Shown here one piece after another: positions 1 to 5,894 of a stretch of DNA of 6,319 nucleotides. The position numbers and the translations under genes were made by a program. The notes beneath the pieces are model-generated. The model saw nothing but the letters and a program-made list of their open reading frames with translations, ran no database searches and was not told where the DNA came from. The stretch is from a bacterium (GTDB lineage Bacteria > Latescibacterota > UBA2968 > GCA-2709665). How positions within the stretch are numbered: the stretch's first letter is position 1; every line of letters begins with the position of its first letter. Location of the stretch: positions 1 through 6,319 of the forward strand of contig JAQCGA010000257.1 in the NCBI GenBank assembly GCA_027619145.1. The letters are read 5' to 3'.

Positions 1-1
1 C

Positions 2-1006
2 CAGGAAACCGGCCAGTGTGAACTCGCTGCCGTCTCAGACCGTCATGGAGACACCGCGCGGCGTGTGGCCCGTCAGCTTCAATTGAACCAATCTGGCAAT
101 ATTGCCGCTTTCGAAACCTCCTCCGACCTCGTCAATGCCGGCATTGCAGACGCTGCATTTGTGGCCTCCCGCACAGAACACCACGAACCAGATACCCGGC
201 CATTCATCCAGGCCGGTCACCGGGTCCTCCTGGAAAAACCACTCACAGACAACTTGAAAACGTCCATCGACTTTGCCCGGTATCTCTCCGCAAAACCAGA
301 CCGTTCCCGAGCGGTCATGCAAGCCTTCATGAGGCGATTCGACGGCCCGCTTCTGCATGCACAGGCCCTTCTCCAAAGTGGGTGCATTGGCACCCCATTC
401 AAAATGGTCTCCGCCCTCGAAGACCCACTGCCTCCGCCCGTAGGCTACCAGAGTCCAGGCATTCTGCGTGACATGGCCGTCCATAACATAGATGAAACCA
501 TCTGGCTTCTGGGCCGCACCCCAGAAGCCGCCTATGCCGTAGGTGCCAACCTCTATACCCATCGCATCACCACCGTCCAGGAAGACTACGACGACGGTTT
601 TCTCCAGCTCTGGTTCCCTGGCAACACCATTGCCCAAATTCAAGTAAGCCGGAACCACGTAGCCGGATACCGCAATGAAACCTGGATTTATGGAGAAAAA
701 GGACTCATCCACGTGGGCCACTTCCAGGAAAACCCGCTGTGCGTTACGGTAGAAGCCCTCGGACCACAGGGCCCCATCCAGCGCAAAGACTTCACCCTCC
801 GAAATTATGGCCCCGACGTACCCGTCTTCATCCAGCGCTTCGGCCCCGCATACAAGACGGAACTGGCCTACTTCGTGGCCCGCTGCCTGGCAGATGAACC
901 CTTCAGCGTAACCCACGAAGACGGCCTCAACGCAATGCTAACCGCTGAAGCCGGTGGAAAATCCATGGAAACCCTCAACCGCGTGAAGGTCGAATACCCA
1001 TCGTAA
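2..1006 (+). CDS. Gfo/Idh/MocA family oxidoreductase, inositol 2-dehydrogenase-like (5' end cut by window)
   Basis: NAD(P)-dependent cytoplasmic dehydrogenase of the Gfo/Idh/MocA superfamily, probably acting on a cyclitol or sugar. The frame is open from base 2 to the TAA at 1004-1006 (334 residues visible). The first Rossmann strand and glycine loop lie upstream; the visible part opens inside the second strand (CELAAVSDRH). A GTG at 65 is internal, not a start. The glutamate-lysine-proline motif (VLLEKPLTD) puts the catalytic lysine at 236-238. The stretch FMRRFD and the D-x3-H-x2-D pattern in RDMAVHNIDE resemble Bacillus IolG, in which a lysine, an aspartate and a histidine are catalytic; the equivalents here are Asp at 470-472 and His at 482-484. 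The C-terminal half has the usual beta-sheet domain (WIYGEKGLIHVG). The peptidase gene follows on the same strand, so an operon is likely. Family certain; the inositol assignment is inference from motifs, and other polyols are possible. Confidence 0.93.
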   Translation, partial: QETGQCELAAVSDRHGDTARRVARQLQLNQSGNIAAFETSSDLVNAGIADAAFVASRTEHHEPDTRPFIQAGHRVLLEKPLTDNLKTSIDFARYLSAKPDRSRAVMQAFMRRFDGPLLHAQALLQSGCIGTPFKMVSALEDPLPPPVGYQSPGILRDMAVHNIDETIWLLGRTPEAAYAVGANLYTHRITTVQEDYDDGFLQLWFPGNTIAQIQVSRNHVAGYRNETWIYGEKGLIHVGHFQENPLCVTVEALGPQGPIQRKDFTLRNYGPDVPVFIQRFGPAYKTELAYFVARCLADEPFSVTHEDGLNAMLTAEAGGKSMETLNRVKVEYPS

Positions 1007-1060
1007 ATGCGAGCAACCGTTCAGAATAGATATCTGGACTCCCGCCACACTCCTGCAAAA

Positions 1061-1065
1061 AGAGG
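1061..1065 (+). promoter_or_regulatory. Ribosome binding site choosing the peptidase start
   Basis: AGAGG lies seven bases before the ATG at 1073. The in-frame ATG at 1007 has no comparable purine run at the right distance; the nearest, GAAGG at 984-988, is about 18 bases away. This supports 1073 and leaves a 66-base gap after the upstream gene. Confidence 0.6.
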
Positions 1066-1072
1066 CCCTGTT

Positions 1073-2179
1073 ATGCCCCGTACCCAGCGCCCCCGCGTTC
1101 GAGAAGCAGGCATCACCATTGGTACCGGAACCCCCGGACGCCACAATGCAATTACGGACGTTCCCGGCGTCCGCGTAGGCCACGTCACCCTGCTCCGGGG
1201 CGAAGGCGAACTGGAGATTGGAAAAGGCCCGGTTCGCACCGGCGTCACGGCAATCCTTCCTCCTGGAAACAACTGGTACGACGAACCTGTAGAAGCCGGT
1301 CATTTCATCTTCAACGGCTCTGGAACCGTAGCCGGACTCTCCCTCATTGATGAATACGGTCGCATCGAAACCCCGGTCCTCCTCACCAACTCCCTCAGCG
1401 TGGGCACGGCATTCGAAGGCATCGTCGCCTACATGGTCGAACACGTCTTCAAACCCCGTGGCCACGTCCCCTGGTTCAACCCGGTTGTTGGAGAAACATC
1501 CGACGCGTCTATGAGCGACATTGGTGGCCTCCACGTACGACCGGAACACGCCGTACAGGCCATCGAAATTGCAACGGATGGCCCTGTTGCAGAAGGCAAC
1601 GTGGGTGCTGGCACCGGCACCCGGGCCATGGGGTACAAGGCGGGCATTGGCACCTCGTCTCGCCTTGTCGAAATTGAGGGCGAAACCTCTACCGTAGGCG
1701 TACTTGTTCAGGCCAATTTTGGCGGTACCCTCACCGTTTGCGGCATCGACATGGCCACCCCGTTGTCCACTCCAACGCAACCGGAAGGGATTGGCAGTTC
1801 GATCATGATCATTGTGGCCACAGACGTGCCACTCTCCAACCGCCTGCTCAACCGCATATCCAAACGCGCCGTTCTGGGCATGGCCCGCACCGGGTCCAGC
1901 GGCGGCCACGGCAGCGGAGACTACATCATATCTTTCTCAACCACCCAGCGCAGACCAGAAGACAAACCCGCCACCAGACAAGCGCTCATCGAGCATGAAA
2001 CCCATATCAACACCGTCTTCCAGGCCGTGGCCGACGCCACCGAAGAGGCCATCCTCAACTCCCTCTTCAAAGCCGAAACCGTCACCGCGCCCGATGGAAA
2101 AACCTGGGAAGCCGTCCCCGTGGACCGCATCGTCCAGATCCTGAACTCCCACGGCCTCATCCATCAACCCGGCGCCTAA
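1073..2179 (+). CDS. P1 family peptidase (DmpA / L-aminopeptidase D-esterase type)
   Basis: Self-processing N-terminal-nucleophile-type peptidase of the DmpA/BapA family, whose members release N-terminal residues from small peptides, amides or beta-peptides. The precursor cuts itself into two chains, and the new N-terminal serine is the nucleophile. Family marks, numbered from the 1073 start: HNAITDVPGVRVGH near 25-38, GNVGAGTGTRAMGYKAGIG near 175-193, VLVQANFGG near 210-218, and GIGSSIMIIVATD near 239-251 with the Gly-Ser-Ser cleavage site at 1793-1801. GHGSGD follows near 278-283. Ser281 and Asp283 lie 38 and 40 residues after the second serine, the spacing I recall for the BapA triad (Ser250, Ser288, Glu290), so Ser243 is the better nucleophile candidate. 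At 368 residues the length fits the family. An ATG at 1007 directly after the previous stop would add 22 residues but has no ribosome site; the 1073 ATG has AGAGG seven bases upstream and matches usual family N-termini. No signal peptide. Substrate unknown. Confidence 0.93.
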   Translation: MPRTQRPRVREAGITIGTGTPGRHNAITDVPGVRVGHVTLLRGEGELEIGKGPVRTGVTAILPPGNNWYDEPVEAGHFIFNGSGTVAGLSLIDEYGRIETPVLLTNSLSVGTAFEGIVAYMVEHVFKPRGHVPWFNPVVGETSDASMSDIGGLHVRPEHAVQAIEIATDGPVAEGNVGAGTGTRAMGYKAGIGTSSRLVEIEGETSTVGVLVQANFGGTLTVCGIDMATPLSTPTQPEGIGSSIMIIVATDVPLSNRLLNRISKRAVLGMARTGSSGGHGSGDYIISFSTTQRRPEDKPATRQALIEHETHINTVFQAVADATEEAILNSLFKAETVTAPDGKTWEAVPVDRIVQILNSHGLIHQPGA

Positions 2180-2192
2180 CCCTGTGCTCAGT

Positions 2193-2214
2193 CTTCGCGC
2201 CTTTGCGTGACACC
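2193..2214 (+). repeat. Two 8-base CTTTGCGT-type units plus GACACC tail
   Basis: Two adjacent octamers, CTTCGCGC (2193-2200) and CTTTGCGT (2201-2208), are followed by GACACC. The same arrangement with three octamers and a GACCCG tail recurs at 2288-2317 in the same orientation. The two copies bracket the palindrome at 2234-2259. Lying between convergent stop codons, the repeat is non-coding. Similar degenerate CTTTGCGT runs are, from memory, common intergenic repeats in many environmental genomes; origin and role are unknown. Confidence 0.6.
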
Positions 2215-2233
2215 TTGCTTCTACCTGGAGGCC

Positions 2234-2259
2234 GGGCAGGCACAGGGGCCTGCCCCTAC
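2234..2259 (-). repeat. REP-like palindrome with GTAG head
   Basis: Read on the minus strand, GTAG (2259-2256) directly abuts an 8-base arm GGGCAGGC (2255-2248), a 6-base loop CCCTGT and the perfectly complementary arm GCCTGCCC (2241-2234). A GTAG tetranucleotide followed by a GC-rich hairpin is the layout of REP elements mobilised by TnpA-REP (RAYT) transposases. It sits between two convergent genes, a usual REP position. No uracil run follows on either strand, so it is not a classical terminator, though it may stabilise 3' ends. No second inverted copy or transposase is visible here. Confidence 0.6.
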
Positions 2260-2287
2260 TGAAAAACCTGTAACACCACTGAATCCC

Positions 2288-2317
2288 CTTTGCGTCTTTG
2301 CGTCTTTGTGTGACCCG
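2288..2317 (+). repeat. Three tandem CTTTGCGT-type octamers plus GACCCG tail
   Basis: Exact octamers CTTTGCGT at 2288-2295 and 2296-2303 are followed by CTTTGTGT at 2304-2311 and then GACCCG. This matches the two-octamer block at 2193-2214 in unit length, sequence and tail. It ends about ten bases before the stop codon of the minus-strand gene that terminates at 2327, so it would lie in that gene's 3' untranslated region. Confidence 0.65.
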
Positions 2318-2326
2318 CCTTTGATC

Positions 2327-3388
2327 TCATCCCCTCAGCGGAAAGTCCACCCGGCAATTCCCCCCATGGTGCGACTTCAACATTCCCAGCATCAGCTCCA
2401 GCGTCTTCCGCGCCTCCCGGCCTGGAGACACCAGATCCCCACCGTTTTCCAGCACATGGATCAATTCCCCCACCGCCCCCAGTTGCCGCTCCATCATATA
2501 CCGTTCCACCGGAATCGTAGAAACATCCCATCGCACGTGTGACTTCCCCAACACCAGCTTCGCTTCCCGGTCCGAAATCTGGACCTGTCCGCCCTCGCAC
2601 GTCAAATAAAACTGGAATCCAGGAAACTCCACCTTGCTTGAATTATAAAATGCCCGCACCCCATTTTCAAACCGGATATACGCCGAGACCGAAGGGTCCG
2701 TCGCAGGATCTTTCCCGCCATCTCCCTGGTATTCGGTAAAATGTTCAAATCCCTCTTCCAGTTCTGCCATCACCCAGGCAGGATCGCCTTCTGCAAAAAA
2801 ACAAATCATGTCCAGCAAATGCGTCCCGTTCCGGAACAACATCGCCCGCTTGCTAAACATTTCGCATACCACAGTCCGAAGCGGACCAATCTCGCCGCTG
2901 CGAATCAACTCCCGAGCCTGCAGATAGGAAGCCGCCCACCTGCGGGAATGTTCAATCGACAACAACACCCCGTGCTTCTCGGCCGCCGCAATCATCCGGT
3001 CTGCATCCGCCAGCGATGTGGCAATCGGCTTTTCACACAAAATGGCCTTCGCTCCACTTTCGGCCGAAGCTACCGTCAGATCTGCGTGCGCGTGATCTGG
3101 CGTCACCACACTGACCAGATCCGGCTTCTCCTTTTCCAGCATTTCCCGGTAATCCGTGTACAGCCGCACATCTGGCCACACATCTTTCCACTGCTCGTAA
3201 AAAGCATCCAGCGCTTCCTGCCGTAAATCACACACCGCCGCAAGTTCCGTTTGAGGATGACGGTAATACGATGCTGCGTGCGACCGGGGCATTGCCCCAT
3301 ACACCGGTAGCTTCGGATTCTCTACGGACCGCAGGGCCCCAATCCCCGTTAGCCCCACGATCACTGCACGATATTCCGTATCTGGCAT
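2327..3388 (-). CDS. Gfo/Idh/MocA family oxidoreductase
   Basis: Cytoplasmic NAD(P)-dependent sugar-type dehydrogenase of 353 residues, a complete length for the family. The N-terminal Rossmann domain begins with AVIVGLTGIGALR (about 8-20), in which an inserted threonine gives a G-x-x-G-x-G loop rather than strict GxGxxG. It continues with AVCDLR after the second strand and VSVVTPDHAHADLT near 92-105. ILCEKPIATS carries the catalytic-type lysine at 120. In the C-terminal domain, NGTHLLDMICFF has His190 and Asp193 at the usual substrate-binding position. ATG 3388 is preceded by AAGGAGA at 3395-3401, so the start is well supported. It begins 24 bases after the stop of the other oxidoreductase and is therefore the downstream gene of a pair. 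The gene ends in the repeat-bearing convergent gap. The family is certain; substrate cannot be deduced. Confidence 0.95.
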   Translation of the reverse strand: MPDTEYRAVIVGLTGIGALRSVENPKLPVYGAMPRSHAASYYRHPQTELAAVCDLRQEALDAFYEQWKDVWPDVRLYTDYREMLEKEKPDLVSVVTPDHAHADLTVASAESGAKAILCEKPIATSLADADRMIAAAEKHGVLLSIEHSRRWAASYLQARELIRSGEIGPLRTVVCEMFSKRAMLFRNGTHLLDMICFFAEGDPAWVMAELEEGFEHFTEYQGDGGKDPATDPSVSAYIRFENGVRAFYNSSKVEFPGFQFYLTCEGGQVQISDREAKLVLGKSHVRWDVSTIPVERYMMERQLGAVGELIHVLENGGDLVSPGREARKTLELMLGMLKSHHGGNCRVDFPLRG

Positions 3389-3412
3389 CTGACTTCTCCT
3401 TGTCGTCTCTCC

Positions 3413-4468
3413 TCAGTCCAGTAGCCCGTCGATCACCTGGTCCGTTTTGGGAATCAGCGGATGTTTGTCATCCTTCAACGGTAAATCCACGAAAGTTCCT
3501 CTTTCTGAAGACTGGTAGCACGCCGTTGTAATTTGCGCCACAGCCAGACCATCCGAAAGCCCCATCACCGGCTCCCGGTCCTGTTCGATGCAATCGATCA
3601 GCTCCTGTACGCAGGACTCAGAATGTCCCAGCCTTGGCTGCGGCACCTCCACCGGTTCCCCATTGTGCTGGCACGTCTCCGCATCCGCATGCACCCACAC
3701 CCCCTCACACACCAGATCCAGTATATTCAACGAAGGTGCCACCTGCTTCACCTTGCTCCGCCCCGTTACAACCGTTGCCACAAACCCTTCATACTCGCAC
3801 ACCAGCGTACTCATATCTTCTGTTCCAAATTGCTTATACTCCTCCCAGTACGCATTCTCCATATGGCAGAACACCCGCCGGGGCATCCCGAACAAGTGGT
3901 GCATAAAATCCACCGCATGGCTCCCCAGATTCATCAACTCCCCGCCCCCATTCAAACGCGGTGCCGTGGGATAACTGACATACTGCATCAGGTCACTGTC
4001 CGGAAACTGCCGAATGAAGTGGTGCGTGTACGCCGTAATCTTCTTGAACATGCCCGCACGTACATCCGCCGCAAACTTAGCCAGGCCCGGCACATACCGA
4101 ATGGGATAACTCACCACAATCTTCACACCCGAACCCCGCGCCGCCTCTACCATGGCCTGCACTTCCGCCACCGTGCGCCCCATCGGTTTATCCACCAGCA
4201 CGTGTTTCCCACACGCCACGGCCTTCTGAATGAGGCTCCGTTTCAAATAAAAATCCGTTGCAATAGACACAATATCAACGTCCGTATTTTCCAACACCGC
4301 ATCATAATCTTCTACGCAGGTTACCCCAAACTTCTGCTCCAACGGCTTCGCCTTCTCTGCATTGTGCTCTGCCGCTGCCACGATCTTGCAATCATCACGC
4401 GCCGCCAGAATTGGCCCGTAGCTCATCTGGTGTGCTCGGTTTCCGAGAAGTCCAATGCCATATATCAT
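3413..4468 (-). CDS. Gfo/Idh/MocA family oxidoreductase (DKP variant)
   Basis: Second member of the tandem pair, 351 residues from the chosen start. The N-terminus reads IYGIGLLGNRAHQM, giving a good GxGxxG dinucleotide loop (Gly4, Gly6, Gly9). It is followed by VAAAEHN, then DIVSIATDFYLKRSLI. The catalytic-lysine motif is VLVDKPMGRTV (Lys94), with aspartate where most relatives have glutamate. GGGELMNLGSHAVDFMHHLFG (Gly174 onward) supplies His184 and Asp187 in the C-terminal domain. An in-frame ATG pair at 4492-4487 would add eight residues, but AGGAGG at 4474-4479 lies inside that extension and is ideally placed for the ATG at 4468, which also starts right at the Rossmann strand. Its stop is 24 bases before the next oxidoreductase. 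The two proteins are clearly different paralogues, which may mean successive steps on one substrate (inference). Confidence 0.94.
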   Translation of the reverse strand: MIYGIGLLGNRAHQMSYGPILAARDDCKIVAAAEHNAEKAKPLEQKFGVTCVEDYDAVLENTDVDIVSIATDFYLKRSLIQKAVACGKHVLVDKPMGRTVAEVQAMVEAARGSGVKIVVSYPIRYVPGLAKFAADVRAGMFKKITAYTHHFIRQFPDSDLMQYVSYPTAPRLNGGGELMNLGSHAVDFMHHLFGMPRRVFCHMENAYWEEYKQFGTEDMSTLVCEYEGFVATVVTGRSKVKQVAPSLNILDLVCEGVWVHADAETCQHNGEPVEVPQPRLGHSESCVQELIDCIEQDREPVMGLSDGLAVAQITTACYQSSERGTFVDLPLKDDKHPLIPKTDQVIDGLLD

Positions 4469-4473
4469 TCCAT

Positions 4474-4479
4474 CCTCCT
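4474..4479 (-). promoter_or_regulatory. Ribosome binding site choosing the 4468 start
   Basis: On the minus strand AGGAGG stands five bases before the ATG at 4468. It falls within the longer reading frame that begins at 4492, so the longer start is unlikely. Confidence 0.75.
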
Positions 4480-4522
4480 GTATCAACATCACAACTCAAC
4501 GCCAGTCCTCCTGCCGGGAAGA

Positions 4523-4548
4523 ATGGGTTTCATCGCTCAAAATCCCAT
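4523..4548 (-). promoter_or_regulatory. Inverted repeat in the leader of the oxidoreductase pair
   Basis: On the minus strand ATGGGATTT, a 9-base loop (TGAGCGATG) and AAACCCAT form an 8-pair stem with a single bulged A. It lies about 55-80 bases before the start at 4468. No uracil tract follows, so it is not a terminator; it could be an operator or a leader hairpin. An inverted repeat this short could also occur by chance. Confidence 0.3.
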
Positions 4549-4560
4549 ACGGACTTTCTG

Positions 4561-4575
4561 ATGTGAGCGCTTCAT
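4561..4575. promoter_or_regulatory. Possible LacI-family-like operator
   Basis: ATGTGAGCGCTTCAT contains the palindrome AGCGCT (4566-4571) with the central CG typical of LacI/CcpA-type operators. ATG and CAT lie at its edges, but the right half is one base short of a symmetric TGNAANCGNTTNCA site. It lies about 95 bases upstream of the oxidoreductase pair and just after the stop of the PLP enzyme gene. No matching repressor gene is in the window. Confidence 0.22.
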
Positions 4576-4593
4576 AGGCTCTCCTCTGCGTGC

Positions 4594-5754
4594 CTACAGG
4601 CTATTTAAGGCCTGCTCGAAATCCGCGCACAGATCGTCTGGGGATTCAATGCCCACAGCCAGGCGGATCAGCCGATCGCTGATGCCCACCGCTTCACGTT
4701 CCTCCCGAGACAAGCCCGAATGCGATGTGGTTACCGGCCGCGTGATCAACGTCTCCACCCCCCCCAGGCTGGGTGCCGAAATGGCAAGTTCCAACCGGGA
4801 AATCAACGCATCCGCAGTTGAAGCATCTCCATCCACCTCAAAACTCAGCACCCCACCACACCCCTCAAACAATGCGTCTGCACGATCGAATTGCGGATGA
4901 TCTCTCAAGCCTGGATAATGTACGCGTTCTACTGCCGGGTGAGAAATTAGAAATTCCGCCAGATCCTGCGCATTCTCATTCTGTTGCCACACCCGAAGTG
5001 CCAGCGTCTTCATGCCCCGGTGCAACAAAAAACACGCGTGTGGATCCAAACAACCGCCCAGATGGTTCAACCGGCGTACAACACGGTCCACCAGCGGTTT
5101 CTTCCCAATCACACACCCCGCAACAATATCCGAGTGCCCATTCAAATACTTCGTGCAACTGTGCAACTCCAGATCAAACCCGAGATCCAGCGGCCTAAAA
5201 TTGATGGGCGATGCAAACGTATTGTCAATCATTGACACCAACCCGTGCTCTCGCGCAAAAGCCACCACCGCCTCCAGATCGGCCACTTCCAGAAGCGGGT
5301 TCGTCATCGTCTCTACATAAATCACTTTCGTCTCGGGCAACACATCATCGTGCCAGGACGATGGATCGCTCCCATCAATAAAGTCGTGCGATATACCCAG
5401 ATCCGAAAAATCGTGCGTCACCAGGCTGTGCGTACCACCGTACAGACAGTCCTGCGCCAGCATATGATCCCCCGACCCCAGAAATGCCAGCAGTGCTGTG
5501 GAAATAGCCGCCATCCCAGACGCCGTTACCACAGCTGCCGCGCCCCCGGTTATCGTACATAACTTCTCGTGTAGCGCCCTGTGGTTTGGAGTATTGTTCA
5601 ATCTCACGTATTTCAAATCGTGATATCGATCCTCCCCGCCGTACTCGAATGTTGCGCTCTGATACACCGGCAGAACCACCGCACCTTCAGGTCGATCTTG
5701 TGGTTCCCCCGCGTGTACCACCTGGGTCTGGATATCCAACCGTCTTCCTGCCAT
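4594..5754 (-). CDS. Trans-sulfuration PLP enzyme (cystathionine gamma-lyase/gamma-synthase type)
   Basis: Cytoplasmic PLP-dependent fold-type I enzyme of the Cys/Met metabolism family, 386 residues, full length. Visible motifs: LPVYQSATFEY (28-38), YVRLNNTPNH (49-58), GGAAAVVTASGMAAI (70-84), LYGGT with the ring-stacking Tyr105, VETMTNPLLEVAD (147-159), SMIDNTFASP with Asp177 for the pyridine nitrogen, SCTKYLNGHSDIVAG with the Schiff-base Lys202, SLGGVETLITRP (329-340) and LIRLAVGIE with Arg364 for the substrate carboxylate. YGGT rather than YGCT means the active-site cysteine of methionine gamma-lyase is absent, favouring cystathionine lyase or synthase; O-acetylhomoserine-dependent activity is also possible. 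The segment NNTPN replaces the usual (G/S)NPT, an unusual subtype mark. ATG 5754 has GGAG at 5763-5766, eight bases upstream. A terminator precedes the gene, so it probably has its own promoter. The oxidoreductase pair follows after 125 bases. Confidence 0.93.
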   Translation of the reverse strand: MAGRRLDIQTQVVHAGEPQDRPEGAVVLPVYQSATFEYGGEDRYHDLKYVRLNNTPNHRALHEKLCTITGGAAAVVTASGMAAISTALLAFLGSGDHMLAQDCLYGGTHSLVTHDFSDLGISHDFIDGSDPSSWHDDVLPETKVIYVETMTNPLLEVADLEAVVAFAREHGLVSMIDNTFASPINFRPLDLGFDLELHSCTKYLNGHSDIVAGCVIGKKPLVDRVVRRLNHLGGCLDPHACFLLHRGMKTLALRVWQQNENAQDLAEFLISHPAVERVHYPGLRDHPQFDRADALFEGCGGVLSFEVDGDASTADALISRLELAISAPSLGGVETLITRPVTTSHSGLSREEREAVGISDRLIRLAVGIESPDDLCADFEQALNSL

Positions 5755-5804
5755 TCTATATTCTCCAATTTACAATGGAAAATCGGAACCCCTGCAAACG
5801 CGCC

Positions 5805-5810
5805 AATATA
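5805..5810 (-). promoter_or_regulatory. Candidate -10 element for the PLP enzyme gene
   Basis: TATATT on the minus strand matches five of six bases of the TATAAT consensus and lies about 50 bases before the ATG at 5754, downstream of the terminator. No convincing -35 box stands 16-18 bases further upstream, so this is a weak call based mainly on the need for a promoter between 5755 and 5838. Confidence 0.25.
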
Positions 5811-5838
5811 ATGCCCGGGTGGAATTCTCGCCACGAAC

Positions 5839-5870
5839 AAAAAAGGCCTGCCCGGAAGGCCGGACAGACC
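5839..5870 (-). terminator. Rho-independent terminator after the 77-residue gene
   Basis: On the minus strand GGTCTGTCCGG (5870-5860), a CCTT loop and CCGGGCAGGCC (5855-5845) form an 11-pair stem followed by six T residues (5844-5839). Two pairs are G-U wobbles in minus-strand RNA but would be C-A mismatches in plus-strand RNA, which fixes the working orientation. It lies 25 bases past the stop of the small gene and ends that transcript before the PLP enzyme gene. Confidence 0.9.
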
Positions 5871-5894
5871 CGATCTGTTTTCTCAAAAAAAAAA

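Noticed and set aside
35..916. Minus-strand open frame of 293 codons opposite the first oxidoreductase
   Set aside because: The sense frame has EKP and D-x3-H motifs of a known enzyme; the antisense frame shows no family features.
938..1909. Minus-strand open frame of 323 codons opposite the peptidase
   Set aside because: Low-complexity Gly/Ala/Arg composition and no motifs. It lies antisense to a clear P1 peptidase and crosses into the preceding gene.
2234..2255. Convergent hairpin as a bidirectional intrinsic terminator
   Set aside because: The stem is good but neither side has a run of T residues in the transcribed direction, so it is better described as a REP-like palindrome.
3533..4561. 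Long plus-strand open frame (342 codons) opposite the DKP oxidoreductase
   Set aside because: Its translation is rich in His, Arg, Pro and Leu with no domain pattern. The opposite strand encodes a complete recognisable enzyme with a ribosome site, so this is a shadow frame.
4583..4591. CCTCTGCGT near the end of the PLP enzyme gene as a further copy of the octamer repeat
   Set aside because: Only a single unit with one mismatch, not in tandem and without the GAC tail; likely chance.
5764..5800. TTGCAG and TGTAAA with a 17-base spacer as a promoter for the PLP enzyme gene
   Set aside because: The start point would fall at or within the ribosome binding site, leaving it without upstream leader, so the pairing is unlikely to be functional.
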